A stretch of 64,000 nucleotides of DNA from Nectonema munidae (taxonomy: Eukaryota; Nematomorpha; Nectonematoida; Nectonematidae): the NCBI GenBank assembly GCA_030549495.1, contig JAUIRK010000759.1, forward strand, positions 52,044 to 116,043, given 5' to 3'. Position numbers and translations under genes: made by a program. This document shows positions 21,500 through 32,407 of this stretch, in pieces. The first letter of the stretch is position 1. Every line of letters starts with the position of its first letter. The notes under the pieces were generated by a model that searched no databases, had not been told where the DNA came from, and saw only the letters and a program-made list of their open reading frames with translations.

Positions 21500-22079
21500 A
21501 AATATTTTTTATTTTAGGGAAACGATACGACAACCAAATGATTAGATATAAAAAAAATGATCAAATTTTTATTATAAATAAATTATGTTTCAACTTTATC
21601 ATCTTCGTTCATTTGTATATTGTTTGATTATACGTATAAAACTTTCCTAAAATAGTCAAACACGAAACTTATTTAAATTGACCGATTTAGCTTGTTTCGA
21701 GATATTGTGGAGTGAATGGTATAAACGAACTGTCTTTCTCCTTCAAATAAAATCATGCGCATCAAAATATGCCTCTACAGAGTCCTTGTTTTGTATTTAA
21801 TTAATTTCATTAAAAAAATACCTCATTGAATTCGGTATAAAATCCCGTTTTTAGTTCTATATCATTTTCAGTTATATTTTCTTTTTATGCAATTTTGTTT
21901 TGCTTACTTATAATTCTATTTGTTCTGTGACAAAATAAATTACATATATAGCTATTTAATCATGAAGTTCTTTATTTCAGTTGAAGCGTCATATGTGAAT
22001 CATTTTTTGACAGGTATGATTAATTTTTATAAAAAATAAACATCACTGTTGGATTCGGCCTACTTGAAAATGCGTACAT
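21500..22079. other. AT-rich spacer before the repeat array
   Basis: No recognised feature. The end merges into the first, more diverged unit of the tandem array. Confidence 0.4.
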
Positions 22080-22690
22080 ATGTGTAAAACACCTAATTTG
22101 CAAATTTGATTCACGCTTACAAGAATTTTCAAATTCTAAATCCAAAAACAATCTATAATTGGAATTGGCATTGTTGATTTGATATGAAAATGCGTTTATT
22201 TCATGTAAAATTTGAATGAGTGTTCTCGAAGACAGATTTTAGAAATAAACCGCAACTTTGTTTCACACTTATAAGTATTTTCAAATTCTAAATGCAAAAA
22301 CAATCCATAAATGAAATAGGAATTGTTGATTTTTTATAAAAGCGTGTATATTTCATGTAAAATTTTAATTAATGTTCTCGGAGAGAGATTTTAAAATTAA
22401 ACCACAAATTTGTCTTACATTGATTAGCATTTTCAAATTATAAATGCAAAAAGAATTTATAAATGAAATTGAGATTGTTGATTTGTTATAATAATGTTTC
22501 CATGTAAAATTTGAATGAATGTTTTCAGAGACAGATTTTAGAAGTAAACCGCAAGTTTGTTACACACTTATAGGTATTTTCAATTTCTAAATTCCAAAAA
22601 TAAAATCAGTATGCCCGATTTGATATAAAAAATATATTTCATGTAAAATTTGAAGGTATATTTTATTAGATATATTTCTCATCAATCAAA
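22080..22690. repeat. Tandem array, ~150-bp unit, about four copies
   Basis: The segment TTTTCAAATTCTAAATGCAA recurs at 22126, 22278, 22430 and 22577 (spacing 152, 152 and 147). Each unit also holds CATGTAAAATTTGAATGA, GTTCTCGGAGAGAGATTTTA and an AAACCGCAAxTTTGT block. Copies differ by roughly 10-20 % by eye, so this is an ageing satellite-like array. No open frame is conserved across units. Confidence 0.88.
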
Positions 22691-22979
22691 ATAAACTATA
22701 GTGTTGTGTTCAAAACTGTATATATTTAAAAATTTTCAAACGAGTATATAATATAGAAGCAAAGTTATAAGCTTAACTAGAGATACTGTCAGAATTTTGT
22801 TGAAAAATTTAACATTTGATTTTGATTGACAGATTTAGGCATGAAACGGTCATTCAACTGCCATGAAAATGGTATCAAAAGATGCAGCTATCAATTTTAG
22901 GAAATGTCCGAAATATGGTAGCAAAAGATGTAGCCAATTTGGTACAAGACAAATTTTAGTTGAGTGGAGGGGTGAGCCC
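22691..22979. other. Spacer; possible hAT terminus at its right edge
   Basis: At 22947-22972 the minus strand reads CAGTGACGGGGGCTCACCCC, which looks like a hAT end and coincides with where the helicase relic stops making sense. No left partner was found, so I do not call an element. Confidence 0.3.
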
Positions 22980-23400
22980 CCGTCACTGATAGGGTTGTCA
23001 TAATTTTCAAAGGGTAGTTTAAAGATAGAGTGCAGAGCTTGGCCTTATTGATATATTGCAGCACTGAGTGCTGTTGGTGCTCCTAAAATAATTTGATATG
23101 AATTGGAGTTAATACGAGATAAATTTGCAGCAAAGGACATGATACATTTGATTAAATATGATTTACCAGTACCAGCAAAACCTGAAATAGCAAACGTAAT
23201 ACCATCACATGCTTTGATACTGTGCTCATTGTCCTTTGTTCCAGTTGAAAACATAAATGAAAACTTCAATAAATTAGCTTCTGCATTCCTAACTTCGAAG
23301 AGTATGGCAAGTTACTTTCCTATTTTCAAAAGACTTATATATACGGCAAAAAAATTGGCAACAAATATAGCTATGCTAAATTTCCATTTTTTTTGGATAT
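22980..23400 (-). pseudogene. PIF1/Helitron-type helicase fragment
   Basis: Minus strand, read from 23400. After EVRNAEANLLKFSFMFSTG the Walker A motif is intact in ITFAISGFAGTGKSYLIKCI, followed by IILGAPTALSAAIYQ (motif APTxxAAxxI) and, one stop later, GQALHSIFKLPFENYDNPIS (GxTLHSxFxLP). These blocks in this order are the start of a PIF1-like helicase domain, which in animal repeats usually comes from Helitrons. No Rep nuclease motif, CTRR end or hairpin was found, so a host PIF1 pseudogene is possible. Confidence 0.7.
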
Positions 23401-24668
23401 CATAACGCTTTGCAAAGACATTTTCAAAGAAATCATCCTTCAATATGAAAATTTTTGGAGCAAATAAAAATTGACATTTGTTTGATCAAACTGAAATTGA
23501 GACAAGTAAGTGTGCAAAATAATGAATCCAAAAAAAACGAAAACGTTTTATGAAATCAATAAAACGATGTTAAACGCCTTTATTTAAAGGCCATTGCTCA
23601 TATTCATTCAAAATAATTTTATATTAATTCATTATCTTTTTGTTCAATAAATATGTACAGTTTTTCAGTTTTCGATAAATTTTGGTTAAGCAAATGAAGT
23701 GGATTCATGGAGGATGAGACTTCAAGATAACTTTAAAACTGAGGCCCAATTGACCTGCTCCCATTAATGAAGTGTGTGATAGGTGGATTATAAAAATTGA
23801 AACAAATACGAAAAGTAATATTTTTCAAATTATTTGCAAATAAGGGTAGGAACCCAAAATACATTTGTAATAAGTAGTAAAATTTGAAATTAATAAAAAA
23901 AAGTTTCGTTCTCCTTCTAAATTTTAAAGAGATGGCCGCTCTAATTACAATATTCCTGAGTTTCTTGTTTTTTCTTTCTTCAACATGTGATTACATCATT
24001 TGGGAGATGCAATTTGCTAATTTTATCTGGCTAAAAAGGCTAGAAAAGCGCTGCACATATCGGAATACTATCTTTTAGTAAAAAGTAAAAGTTTTTGAGA
24101 TAAATGTATGTTTTAAACACAACTTGGTTTAAGCTTGCGAAAACGTAGGCTGCAAAATAATGGAAAGTTTCCGTAAATAAATCCAAATACTTTTTTTCTG
24201 GATAAAAAATGAAATAAGACACAGCGCTTCTAATTCCAAAGATCCAGATTTTAAAAATATGTGTTGTGCATTTTTTGGTAAGTTAATCCTCAACAAAAAG
24301 TTGATTTAGACTTGAGAGACAGCTTTGATAGTGAGGACATCTTGCTACTATTGACACGTAAGCACGATTTGATAAGTGATCCTATTATTGAGCTTTTACT
24401 CCATTTGAATTTTTTGACGATATTTAAGAAAAATAATAAACACAGTAATTTATTTAGTAGTTCAAAATTAGTAGATTAATTAATTTATTTAGTAGTTCAA
24501 ATGTTACTTTACTGAAGAAACCTAATTTAATGTTCAACCCGCGATAAAATTTGAAAAAATGTCTATTGCTTGAAATATCTGCTAAACTTCATGGTAAATA
24601 ATATTATCAAGTGGAGATGGACGTTTTGGAAATAGTAGTTTGAAATTTTAAATGTGTGAATCAGGTAA
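23401..24668. other. AT-rich intergenic region downstream of NOM1
   Basis: No coding, RNA or mobile-element signal recognised between the helicase relic and the 3' end of NOM1. Open frames here are short and lack known motifs. Confidence 0.5.
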
Positions 24669-24674
24669 TTTATT
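24669..24674 (-). promoter_or_regulatory. Candidate NOM1 polyadenylation signal
   Basis: AATAAA on the minus strand, about 105 bases after the NOM1 stop codon. It is the first canonical hexamer after the stop that I saw. AT-rich DNA makes chance matches common. Confidence 0.45.
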
Positions 24675-24778
24675 ATTTAAAAAAAATATTTTTTAAAAGG
24701 ACCTTTCTTTGCGACGAAAAAATGAGGTTTCAAAAGAAGAAATAAACACATTTTAAAATGATAGAATAAATCCTTCTT

Positions 24779-25213
24779 TCAAACTAATTTGACGCTTCTT
24801 TTAGAATTCTCGATAAAATGCATAACTCTTTTCCAAGATTGATTCATAAGTCTTGGTTGTAGTGATTCAGAATTCTTTTGTTTGCTCTTTGCAATGAAAT
24901 TTTGAAGGAGAAGGCACAAAGCATTGAAAAAGTTCCCATCAGAACGTGAATTATTTGTTGAAAAAATGAGAAAGGCATCTTTAACTTCATGAAAAGGCTC
25001 ATGACTGAGAAATTGGAAGAGAAAGGTTTGGAGAAATTTATGTTTTTGAGTATCAGTCAAATCTAACTTTCTCAAGAGATCGCCAATACCCATCGCTTGT
25101 TGTGTTATCACGAATACACAAAATTGACAAAAATTCAACAATTTTTGATCATCTTTCCCATATAAATCTTTCACATCTTCAATTTTGTCCCAGAGAACAA
25201 ATAAGCAGAGTCT
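24779..25213 (-). CDS. NOM1: NOM1 terminal exon: end of MA3 and C-terminus
   Basis: Encodes RLCLFVLWDKIEDVKDLYGK, LLNFCQFCVFVITQQAMGIG with LLRKLDLTDTQKHKFLQTFL, FQFLSHEPFHEVKDAFLIFS and FFNALCLLLQNFIAKSKQKN, ending KRSVKLV and a stop at 24779-24781. The order WDKxxD, NLxxFLxxLIxxxxLxLxxLKxxDxxD fits the MA3 tail of NOM1. The acceptor is TTATTCTCACAG at 25214. The last 20 or so residues are not conserved. Confidence 0.92.
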   Translation of the reverse strand, partial: RLCLFVLWDKIEDVKDLYGKDDQKLLNFCQFCVFVITQQAMGIGDLLRKLDLTDTQKHKFLQTFLFQFLSHEPFHEVKDAFLIFSTNNSRSDGNFFNALCLLLQNFIAKSKQKNSESLQPRLMNQSWKRVMHFIENSKRSVKLV

Positions 25214-26049
25214 CTGTGAGAATAATATGTATTAAATTTCAAATTATATATTTTTTAATTTAAAGTAAAAGGGAAACACAGACTTCTTTTCTCAGAAAAA
25301 ATATAAATAATAGAAAAGAAAACGTATATATTTTCCTTTGTTTATTTAAATTGAAAAAGTTTAAAAGAATGGTCATTGTTTTTAACACGAGGGAAAATAA
25401 TTCAAAAATCGGCCACAAACTAAAATCTCAATATTAGAAGTAATCTATTTCATTTCACAATTGATAACATAATACATGAAAAAATAATTGCATCAATATT
25501 ATGTATTGAAAAAAATTATATAAGGAAAAATTGTAGGTAGTGAGAAATATAATTGATTGAAAAGAGTGAAAATAAAAATACAATCTCTATCATTTTAAAT
25601 ATTTTAGGAAGATTGAACTTGCGAAATATTCTAACGTTAAAAGGCTTTTACTTCTTAAAAGTATAAAGAAGATGGTTATTGCGATTTCATATCGCGTTTC
25701 TTTACCATCTATCTTCAGAAACTAACTTTGAACAAGGAAGACCTTTGAGTTGAAGTGAGTTGACATTTAAATTTACAAAGTATATATTCAAGCTTTGGAT
25801 AGGAAGCAAGTCCCTAGACAACCCGATCCAATCCCTTGATAAATTTTAGATATAAATATTTTTTAAAAATTAGTTGTTTGAAATTGCTGAATGCATTTAA
25901 AGAATATGGGGTTACACCTGTTTCAGTATTGAAAGTTTCATCGCAAGAAACATATCCAAATTTTGAAGGCTATAAGATGAAAGAATAAACATTTAAAGAA
26001 TTTCTGGAAGTCAAGTGATTTTTGATATTATATAGAAGATATTATAATA

Positions 26050-26125
26050 GGAATCCGTGACACAATAGTATGGTAGGTTAGACGCTATATTCAAGCGATT
26101 GTAGTTCGAATCAGAGTCAATCTGA
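26050..26125 (+). repeat. tRNA-like segment, possible SINE head
   Basis: In the last NOM1 intron. GTGACACAATAGTATGGTAG followed by GTTAGACGC and, about 25 bases on, AGTTCGAATCAG resembles A and B boxes of a RNA polymerase III promoter (B box consensus GGTTCGANTCC). It is too degenerate for a working tRNA. No clear SINE tail or second copy found. Confidence 0.35.
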
Positions 26126-26259
26126 GTCTTTCTGGGAATTAAAAAATTAGTCAAATGATTGTTTCACTTGTGCTGTCACGTAAATTTGTCTGATTGAAAT
26201 GAAAAATTAAAAAAAACTCTTAAATATAAGAAATGATTTATTATAGTATTAAAATTTAC

Positions 26260-26496
26260 TCGAATTTTTTTCTTTCCAAGCAAATATTTGCAAAAAAGTA
26301 GAGCATAAAACGAATTGAAACATTTTTGGTTAATGCAACAATGCAATAAAACTCTTGGAATCTCAATCACTTGGTGATGAGCGCCATGTTGCTTTAAGTT
26401 GAGTGTGTTAACTCGTTCAAACGCTTCATCGCAGTCTTGGGAAAGCATCAATGCTTTAAAAATGGCTTTCCTCACAGATGTCCTCAGTTTCAATGC
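26260..26496 (-). CDS. NOM1: NOM1 exon: MA3 domain, first part
   Basis: Encodes ALKLRTSVRKAIFKALMLSQ, DCDEAFERVNTL and IPRVLLHCCINQKCFNSFYA with LLFCKYLLGKKKIR. This is the start of the MA3 helical domain (TDVRRxIFxxIMxSxDxxDAFExLLxL, then VLxxCCLQEKxxNPFYAxLxxKFC). Acceptor TTTTTACCTTTAG, donor GTAAAT (26259), phase 0 at both ends. Confidence 0.94.
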
Positions 26497-27959
26497 CTAA
26501 AGGTAAAAACATTTAGCATAGATTCATTCTTTGCGTAAATAACTTTCTTATTACATTTATCTGTTAGTTAGAGCCTTCTTATTTTCATTTATATAACTTT
26601 GTAGCGGAGCAAGGAACAAATCAAAGGGAATGTACTATGAAATTTGATAATAGTATTCATGATTAGATATAAATTATAAATACATCATCAATTTTCATAG
26701 ATCTAAAATACAACTATCCGCTAAATTCGATACTATAAACCTATTCAGCATGGCTTAAATACAAAAGTTGCCATCTTCATTTTATCTCTTCTTTCGAGTT
26801 GGAAAAACACGTAATGTCAATCATAGCGCTTCTTCTTTAATTCACCCGTTACTCAAGACTATATTTAGGGTCACCATTATTTAATGTGTGCATTAGTGAT
26901 TAGGAATTAAAAAAATCTTAACCAAATTTATTGTTCAATTTATGTTCAGTAAAATGAGAAATTAAGTGATGAAAGGTATAGCATGGCTTGTTGGCAATTA
27001 TTTGCTTTTCAATTATACCAAAATCACTATCTAAAATTTGAACTGCGATGATTAAAAAATTCGCAAATTATTACAACTAAGTTTAATATTGATCAGATTT
27101 CTTCTTTCAAATCTTTAGGTGAAATAAGATAAGTTTGACTAATAAACATCTCTACAACTTTCTTATATTAACTCTCTTTTACGACTTATTATAGCTCTCG
27201 CTTTTTTGACTAAAATTATTTATAAAAGTAGCATAAAACCAGATAACACTGTCTTTGACCCAAAAGAATATTAAGAAAGGTGTGCAACTTGAATAAACTG
27301 TCGCTACTACTAAATATTTTGTTTATTTATCTTTACTAAAAATTAACGATATATTATAGGTTCTGACTTATTATATTTTTCTATCCTTGTGTTATGCGTC
27401 TCCCAACTTCATTTCCTTTCTGAATTTAGCTCGACATGGAATTATTATTTAATGCGATCTGCTTGGAAGTTAAAGGTTTCTAGGCGTAGGAATAAGGGGT
27501 GCAAATCGGTGCTGGGAAAACTCCCTCTCAAATCCATATTGAATAATTTAGACATACAAAGTATACAAAATATTAAGCGATTTTCATAGAAAAAGGAAAT
27601 AAATACGTTCTCAGAAAACTCGGTCTCTTAGTTGACTTGACGGAAACTGGGCAGTTTGAAAGAACTAACTAATTAATCAACTAACTTGTTTTTTAAGTTT
27701 TATCAAACGTTTTTTAAAGACGAAGATTTAAGAGAATGAATTTCCAAATGCGAGTTTTCTAGCCACCTTGCAAATCATTTTGGAAGTAGAAAATGAATTT
27801 TCGAAATCATATTTATGAAATGAATTTACCCTGATTCAAGAACTCTAATTATCATCATAATTTTGGGATTGATCATAATCATCTTCTTTATTTCCTGGAG
27901 ATGTGCAAAGATGCACTCTTGATCTCACCTTCCTTGACTGACGTCTCAAAGCCTGGGTT
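26497..27959. other. NOM1 intron, 3' part, unremarkable
   Basis: AT-rich intronic DNA between the MA3 exon and the MULE insertion. A plus-strand open frame at 27389-27589 has no recognisable domain and I treat it as chance. Confidence 0.5.
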
Positions 27960-28344
27960 TAAGGACAGTTTGGCGCAACCTATTTTAGCGTAAGAATTTT
28001 ATATTTTGGCGCAGACCTTTTTAGCGCAAATTTTTTGTCACGCCCAATTTTCGTGAAAGTTTTTTGGCGAAAAAGTATCTAGTTGGAAAATTTATAAAAG
28101 CTTTCTAATGGTTTTTAGCGTCATAGTTAAGAGAATGAGTGAGGTGACATATGATTAACTTTCTGTTTAAGATTATTATAAAGTTGTTCATCTTTTTCGT
28201 AATTTTTAAACTCAAGCTTTCTAAAGTGTTTTTTTATTTTACATTTATAATTTTTTTTGCTCATCTTTGCAATAATTTCATCCATTTTTAAGTTGCAATT
28301 ATTATCTTATTTTACATGGAAAAAAATTGAATCAAAGCGTGGAA

Positions 28345-28450
28345 AACCAAACTTTGAAAACGATGGCTATATTTATATTTTTGATAGAATTAGTGCAGAT
28401 AAGGAAACAGAATTTTAGATGTGAGTTAAGGAAAAGAAGCTGCAAAGCAA
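28345..28450 (+). pseudogene. FLYWCH zinc-finger remnant of the MULE
   Basis: One frame reads NFENDGYIYIFDRISADKET, then shifts to FRCELRKRSCKAR. This fits FLYWCH: xxGYxYxxxRxxxxxxxWRCxxxxxCKAR. The Trp before RC is lost at a frame change. A near-identical stretch recurs at 33790-33885. Confidence 0.75.
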
Positions 28451-28836
28451 GAAAAAACAACGAAGTTGTCAGGTATATTCGTGATCCTTGTCAAGCAAAA
28501 GTTGAAAAGAATTGTATCATAAAGCGTGTCAGCAACACGTGACAAAGAAGATGTATAGTTGTGAATGAAATTTTGAAAAGCCTGACAAGGAATTATGTCA
28601 GATAGCTAAGCTTTGAAAAAGATAATTCGTCGCCGAAGAAATTATACAAAGTCCTATCCAGTTAATCTTACAAACTTAGAGCTACTTTCTATTCCCCAAA
28701 TATTTAAAAGCTATGATTTTGGAAAAGACTAATCAGAATTTTTTTGTTTGGAGACAGTGGATGTTATGAAAATTATTGCAGAATTTTAATATTTGGAAGA
28801 AATAGTAATGTAAAATTATTAACTGAATACAGATTT

Positions 28837-29397
28837 TTTTAGATGGTACTTTTAGAATTGCACCACAACTTTTTTCACAAGTTTATCTGGAAAAAATATG
28901 GAGGCATAAATCCAATTTTATATGTTTTGCTTCCAAATAAGCTTCGTGGAACATATGATAAAATGTTGAATATGATTCTCGAAATCGAGCCTAATTTTAA
29001 TCGAGAAATCGTAAATTGTGATTTTGAATTGGCGCATTTCAATAGCTTGAAGACAATATTTCAAATGACAGATGTAAGAGAATATTTCTTGCACTTAAGC
29101 CAAAACATGAAAAAAGAAGTCTATGCGCTAGGGCTGTCTCGTCAATACAACAGTGATGCATGTTTTTATGTAAAACACAAGATGGTATGTTCTTTAGCTT
29201 TTATTCGTATATATAGAACACGAGTACTTACTGGAGAAGACAGAACAAGCAATCATGCAGAAGGGGAAACAGGATATTACACACTGAACTTGAAATGCAG
29301 AATCCAAACATATGCAAGTTCATTGATTGTTTACGAAAAGTACAAAGAGGGAGAGATCTTTATTACGAACACCTTGTTGCTGGCTATGTTCCATTAA
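28837..29397 (+). pseudogene. MULE transposase catalytic remnant
   Basis: Starts with FLDGTFRIAPQLFSQVYL (DGTF: first catalytic Asp), shifts frame to INPILYVLLPNKLRGTYDKM, continues LNMILEIEPNFNREIVNCDF (CDFE: second catalytic Asp), YFLHLSQNMKKEVYALGLSR and MVCSLAFI, then RVLTGEDRTSNHAEG. YVLLPxKxxxTYxxLL, CDFExA and NHAE are typical of FLYWCH-associated MULE transposases. The section between the catalytic core and GEDRTSNHAE is shortened, suggesting an internal deletion. Confidence 0.88.
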
Positions 29398-29620
29398 AAT
29401 TGAAAAATGTAGAAATGCTGACGATCGTATTTACAAACTTGTAGAAGAATAATATAGTATGTCAAACATTAAATATTTAAGAGGAATCTCTCAAAATATG
29501 AATGAAAATGTTTTACAATTATTTTTTAAATTAAATTTTCATTTTTTAGAAACTAATTTCTCTTTGTTTATCACTATTTCTAAAATAAAACACGCCAAAA
29601 GGCTGTGCGCCAAACTGGCC

Positions 29621-30253
29621 CATTCCATGTATACAGTAAATTCAGTTCCTAGATAGTTTATATAAATTAGTTTTTCTGAACAATAAATTTCATTATTAAA
29701 CAAAAAAACCAACACACAACACAAAACACATATTCCTACACATAACTACCTTAATCCACACGCGGTATCCAACCTCCTCTCAAAATGGATAAACAAACCA
29801 GAAGCACCTCCTCCTCAAATCACTATATCCCACATCCTTATATAATATATACTAACATTAAACACAGCCATATATATATACACCATTCCTGGTTCCAACC
29901 AAAGCCGCTCGGTCGCTGATAACAAGATATCTGCCAATGGAGGTCAACAATATACACAAAAAGAATTTTCACCTGGCCAGATAAGAAACACAAAAAAATC
30001 ATAAATTTTTAGCCTCACTGAAAATAAAAAAAACTATATAAGGTTGGTTGGATGTGCAGTGTGCACTCCCTGATTCACAAGTAGTGGTATTATTTGAATA
30101 AATAAATTATATACTATTAGATTTGACTAGTTAATCAAAAACAGTCAGAAGGTATATTAGTCAGTCAAAAGGATGATTAATTTAAATATATCATAGATAG
30201 AGCTTAGTTTTTAAACGATATAAATACAAGTGGTTAAACATAACAAACCTTAC
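29621..30253. other. NOM1 intron segment, A/C-rich on the plus strand
   Basis: At 29700-29990 the plus strand is rich in CA/AC (many CACA and ACAAC blocks) and then has TATATAAGGTTGGTTGG followed by an AATAAATAAA. It could be an old repeat, but no family, terminal repeat or coding sequence was recognised. Confidence 0.35.
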
Positions 30254-30458
30254 ATTAGCCAAGGACTCAATTTGAGAGTTTTCAATACTCTCACTACTGT
30301 TTGTCAAACTACTAGTAGGCTTTAAAGAATTTTGTTCGACGAGACATGGAGTATTTTTTTTCCAAGCAGATCCAGTAAGCCACCATTTTCCATTGCAGTC
30401 TCTATTCAAAATATCAATAAGAGAGATATTCAGTGAAAGGTGTTCATGTGAGGAAAGT
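30254..30458 (-). CDS. NOM1: NOM1 exon: GKWWLTGSAW block
   Basis: Encodes LSSHEHLSLNISLIDILNRD, CNGKWWLTGSAWKKNTPCLV, a Ser-rich stretch and ENSQIESLAN. GRWWxVGSAW is a signature segment between the MIF4G and MA3 domains of NOM1. Acceptor ATTTTTCTAG, donor GTAAGG (30253), phase 0 at the 3' side. Confidence 0.94.
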
Positions 30459-30520
30459 CTAGAAAAATATTTGCATCTTGAATAAAATAAATGTATGTTC
30501 GAAAAAGAAAGCACTCTCAC

Positions 30521-30772
30521 TGTTTGAAGACTTTGTAGTGATCAGGTAAATAGGAAGCATTGAAAGGTGGCATCATCTTTTTCATGTTATTATTTATGAG
30601 TGATGACAAAATTTCCAGCATAAAAGTTATACGGTAGGACAAGTTTGCCTTTATAGATGACAATGATGCTTGATTTATTTCTTCTATAGCTTCCAAAGCC
30701 TTTACATTAACAGCGATTAAAAAGGCTCGTAAAGATTCTGGATGATTCTTACGCAATGCAAACCCAGTGCAC
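30521..30772 (-). CDS. NOM1: NOM1 exon: end of MIF4G and linker
   Basis: Encodes CTGFALRKNHPESLRAFLIA, then helical sequence and LSYRITFMLEILSSLINNNM with KKMMPPFNASYLPDHYKVFK. GFxLRKxxPxxLKxFI and RxxFMLExxxxLxNNxMRK are strongly conserved NOM1 blocks. It starts after AATGAATAG and ends at a GTGAGA donor (30520), followed by a 62-bp intron, the shortest in the gene. Confidence 0.94.
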
Positions 30773-32100
30773 CTATTCATTCGACAATACATAATTAAAA
30801 TCAGTTACACCCGTAACAGATCTACGCAATTTTATTGTGAAAAACTTTTTTATCGAGTAAAAGAAGGAGAAATCGAAGTTTATTCCGAATTTAACATGAA
30901 TTATTTACGCAATTATTAATTATTCTTAAATTGAAGAAAATATTTAACAAAAGACCGAAATGAAAGGTAAAACTTCTCTCAACCAGTTATCGCGTGAAAA
31001 CGAGATAAATGACTGGTTTATAGAGGTTGCTGGTTAGTGAAAAATAAAGCGCATAGTCAAAATTACTTAAATTTTTTAATCTAAACTATAAAAAAAACTT
31101 GTTTATATTTAAAAATTACTTATAAAAAACAGATCTATATAAATTTTATTAAATAATATTACCTATAAAAAAGTTTTCTCATAAAAATAGAAAGAGTAAA
31201 TGTTTTATAGAAAAAGACCCAACACTGGAAATAAGGAGTCTGAGCTTTCAAACCTCATACAAAGTGTCAAAATAGTCTGAAATCGACTTAAAATGCTGCA
31301 CATGCAAATAATATAATAGTAGGTGGAATCGATTTGCACACATGATTAACACACACGTCCTTCTCCCTACTTATATTGAAGAAAAATCGATGTAAACTAT
31401 TAAGTCCGGGAGGGAGGGGGAGTATTAATCATCATATTTGCGATTCTTTGTCTTGTTATAGGTTGTTGGTTTGATTGACCGTTATTACTTGATTAATCAG
31501 GATAAATATTTTGAAAAGAGAGCGATGTAATCGTCAGTTTAGTGGGGAAAAGCTATATGAATTTTAACATCCAGATGCCACAACATTTTAAAGTGGCGGT
31601 TTAGTTTTATGACAGAAGGCTTTAGAGATTTTATAGTTGTCTTTTACCAATTGGACAAAACATGGTCTATTCACTAGCTAGTATAAATAGATATATTATA
31701 AGGGAAAAGTTTTCTATCATATTTACATAATGATAGAAGACCATTTAGCCCTAAAGAATATATAACAATTTTGGGAATTAAAAATGGAATCATAAAAAAA
31801 CTACATCCTAACATTGAAAAGACTTGTCGATTAGATAAGTGAATTTTATGCGTATAACGAATCTTTAGATATAAAAACATATTTTAGTTTATAAATTAAA
31901 TCCTATAACGCCCAATTCAGATGTTTTCAAAATTAAGGGAACTTCAATCATGTTTATAACCAGGATTTACCAAATCTATCTCAAAAAAGGATTCTAAACT
32001 AGGTGATAAGATATTTCCCAAGTATACTAGAGCTATAGCAATCATAAATATCTTGAAAATAAAAACGTAAAGTAATTATTATATTGATCAAAGAAATTAC
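30773..32100. other. NOM1 intron without recognised insert
   Basis: 1,328-bp intron between the two MIF4G-end exons. AT-rich, with one G-rich patch near 31405. Nothing else seen. Confidence 0.5.
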
Positions 32101-32407
32101 TTTAAACAAACCAAAATAAATTCAATATTGATTATAGTTAGTGGATTTATCATTCTTTGTAGAAGATCAAATGGAAGTTTGGAAGAAATAACTTTAAAGT
32201 TGAAGAATTGAAGAATACACTTTAAAAGATTGAACGCCTGAGGTTTAAGATCATCCATGACCACATTCTCGCTATCCTTCGCTAAAGACGGGATGTTACC
32301 CGTTCCAAAAGGTCCAGGTGCTGTCTTTTCGTATTTTTCATATGACTTATTCATTTCTTCTTGAATGCTGATAAACTTTTCACATACCAAGATTAGCACA
32401 GATATTC
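32101..32407 (-). CDS. NOM1: NOM1 exon: second half of the MIF4G domain
   Basis: Encodes ISVLILVCEKFISIQEEMNK, then a loop rich in Gly, Pro and Ser, then KPQAFNLLKCILQFFNFKVI and LPFDLLQRMINPLTIINIEF with ILVCLK. The pattern LxxxIxxxYNFxVxxxxLxFDLL...D(I/V)ELILxxLK is diagnostic of NOM1. Acceptor TATATTCCAG, donor GTAATT (32100). The AA overhang plus G restores LKCTGFALRKN across the intron. The loop (TAPGPFGTGNIPSLAKDSEN) is longer than in vertebrates. Confidence 0.92.

Larger units (their letters stand above)
27960..29620 (+). mobile_element. FLYWCH-type MULE (Mutator-like) transposon in a NOM1 intron
   Basis: The left end has ACAGTTTGGCGCAACCTA (27965) and the right end, on the minus strand, GCCAGTTTGGCGCACAGCCT (29600-29619), so both ends share CAGTTTGGCGCA with further similarity inward. 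No clear 8-10-bp target duplication was seen. Inside are a FLYWCH finger and a MULE transposase. It lies antisense to NOM1. The transposase is broken, so the copy is inactive. Confidence 0.75.

Noticed and set aside
22947-22972. hAT-like end adjoining the helicase relic
   Set aside because: No left partner found; noted only as a possibility.
29700-30110. Possible solo LTR (TATATAAGG followed by AATAAA)
   Set aside because: No paired copy, no clear TG/CA borders or target duplication.
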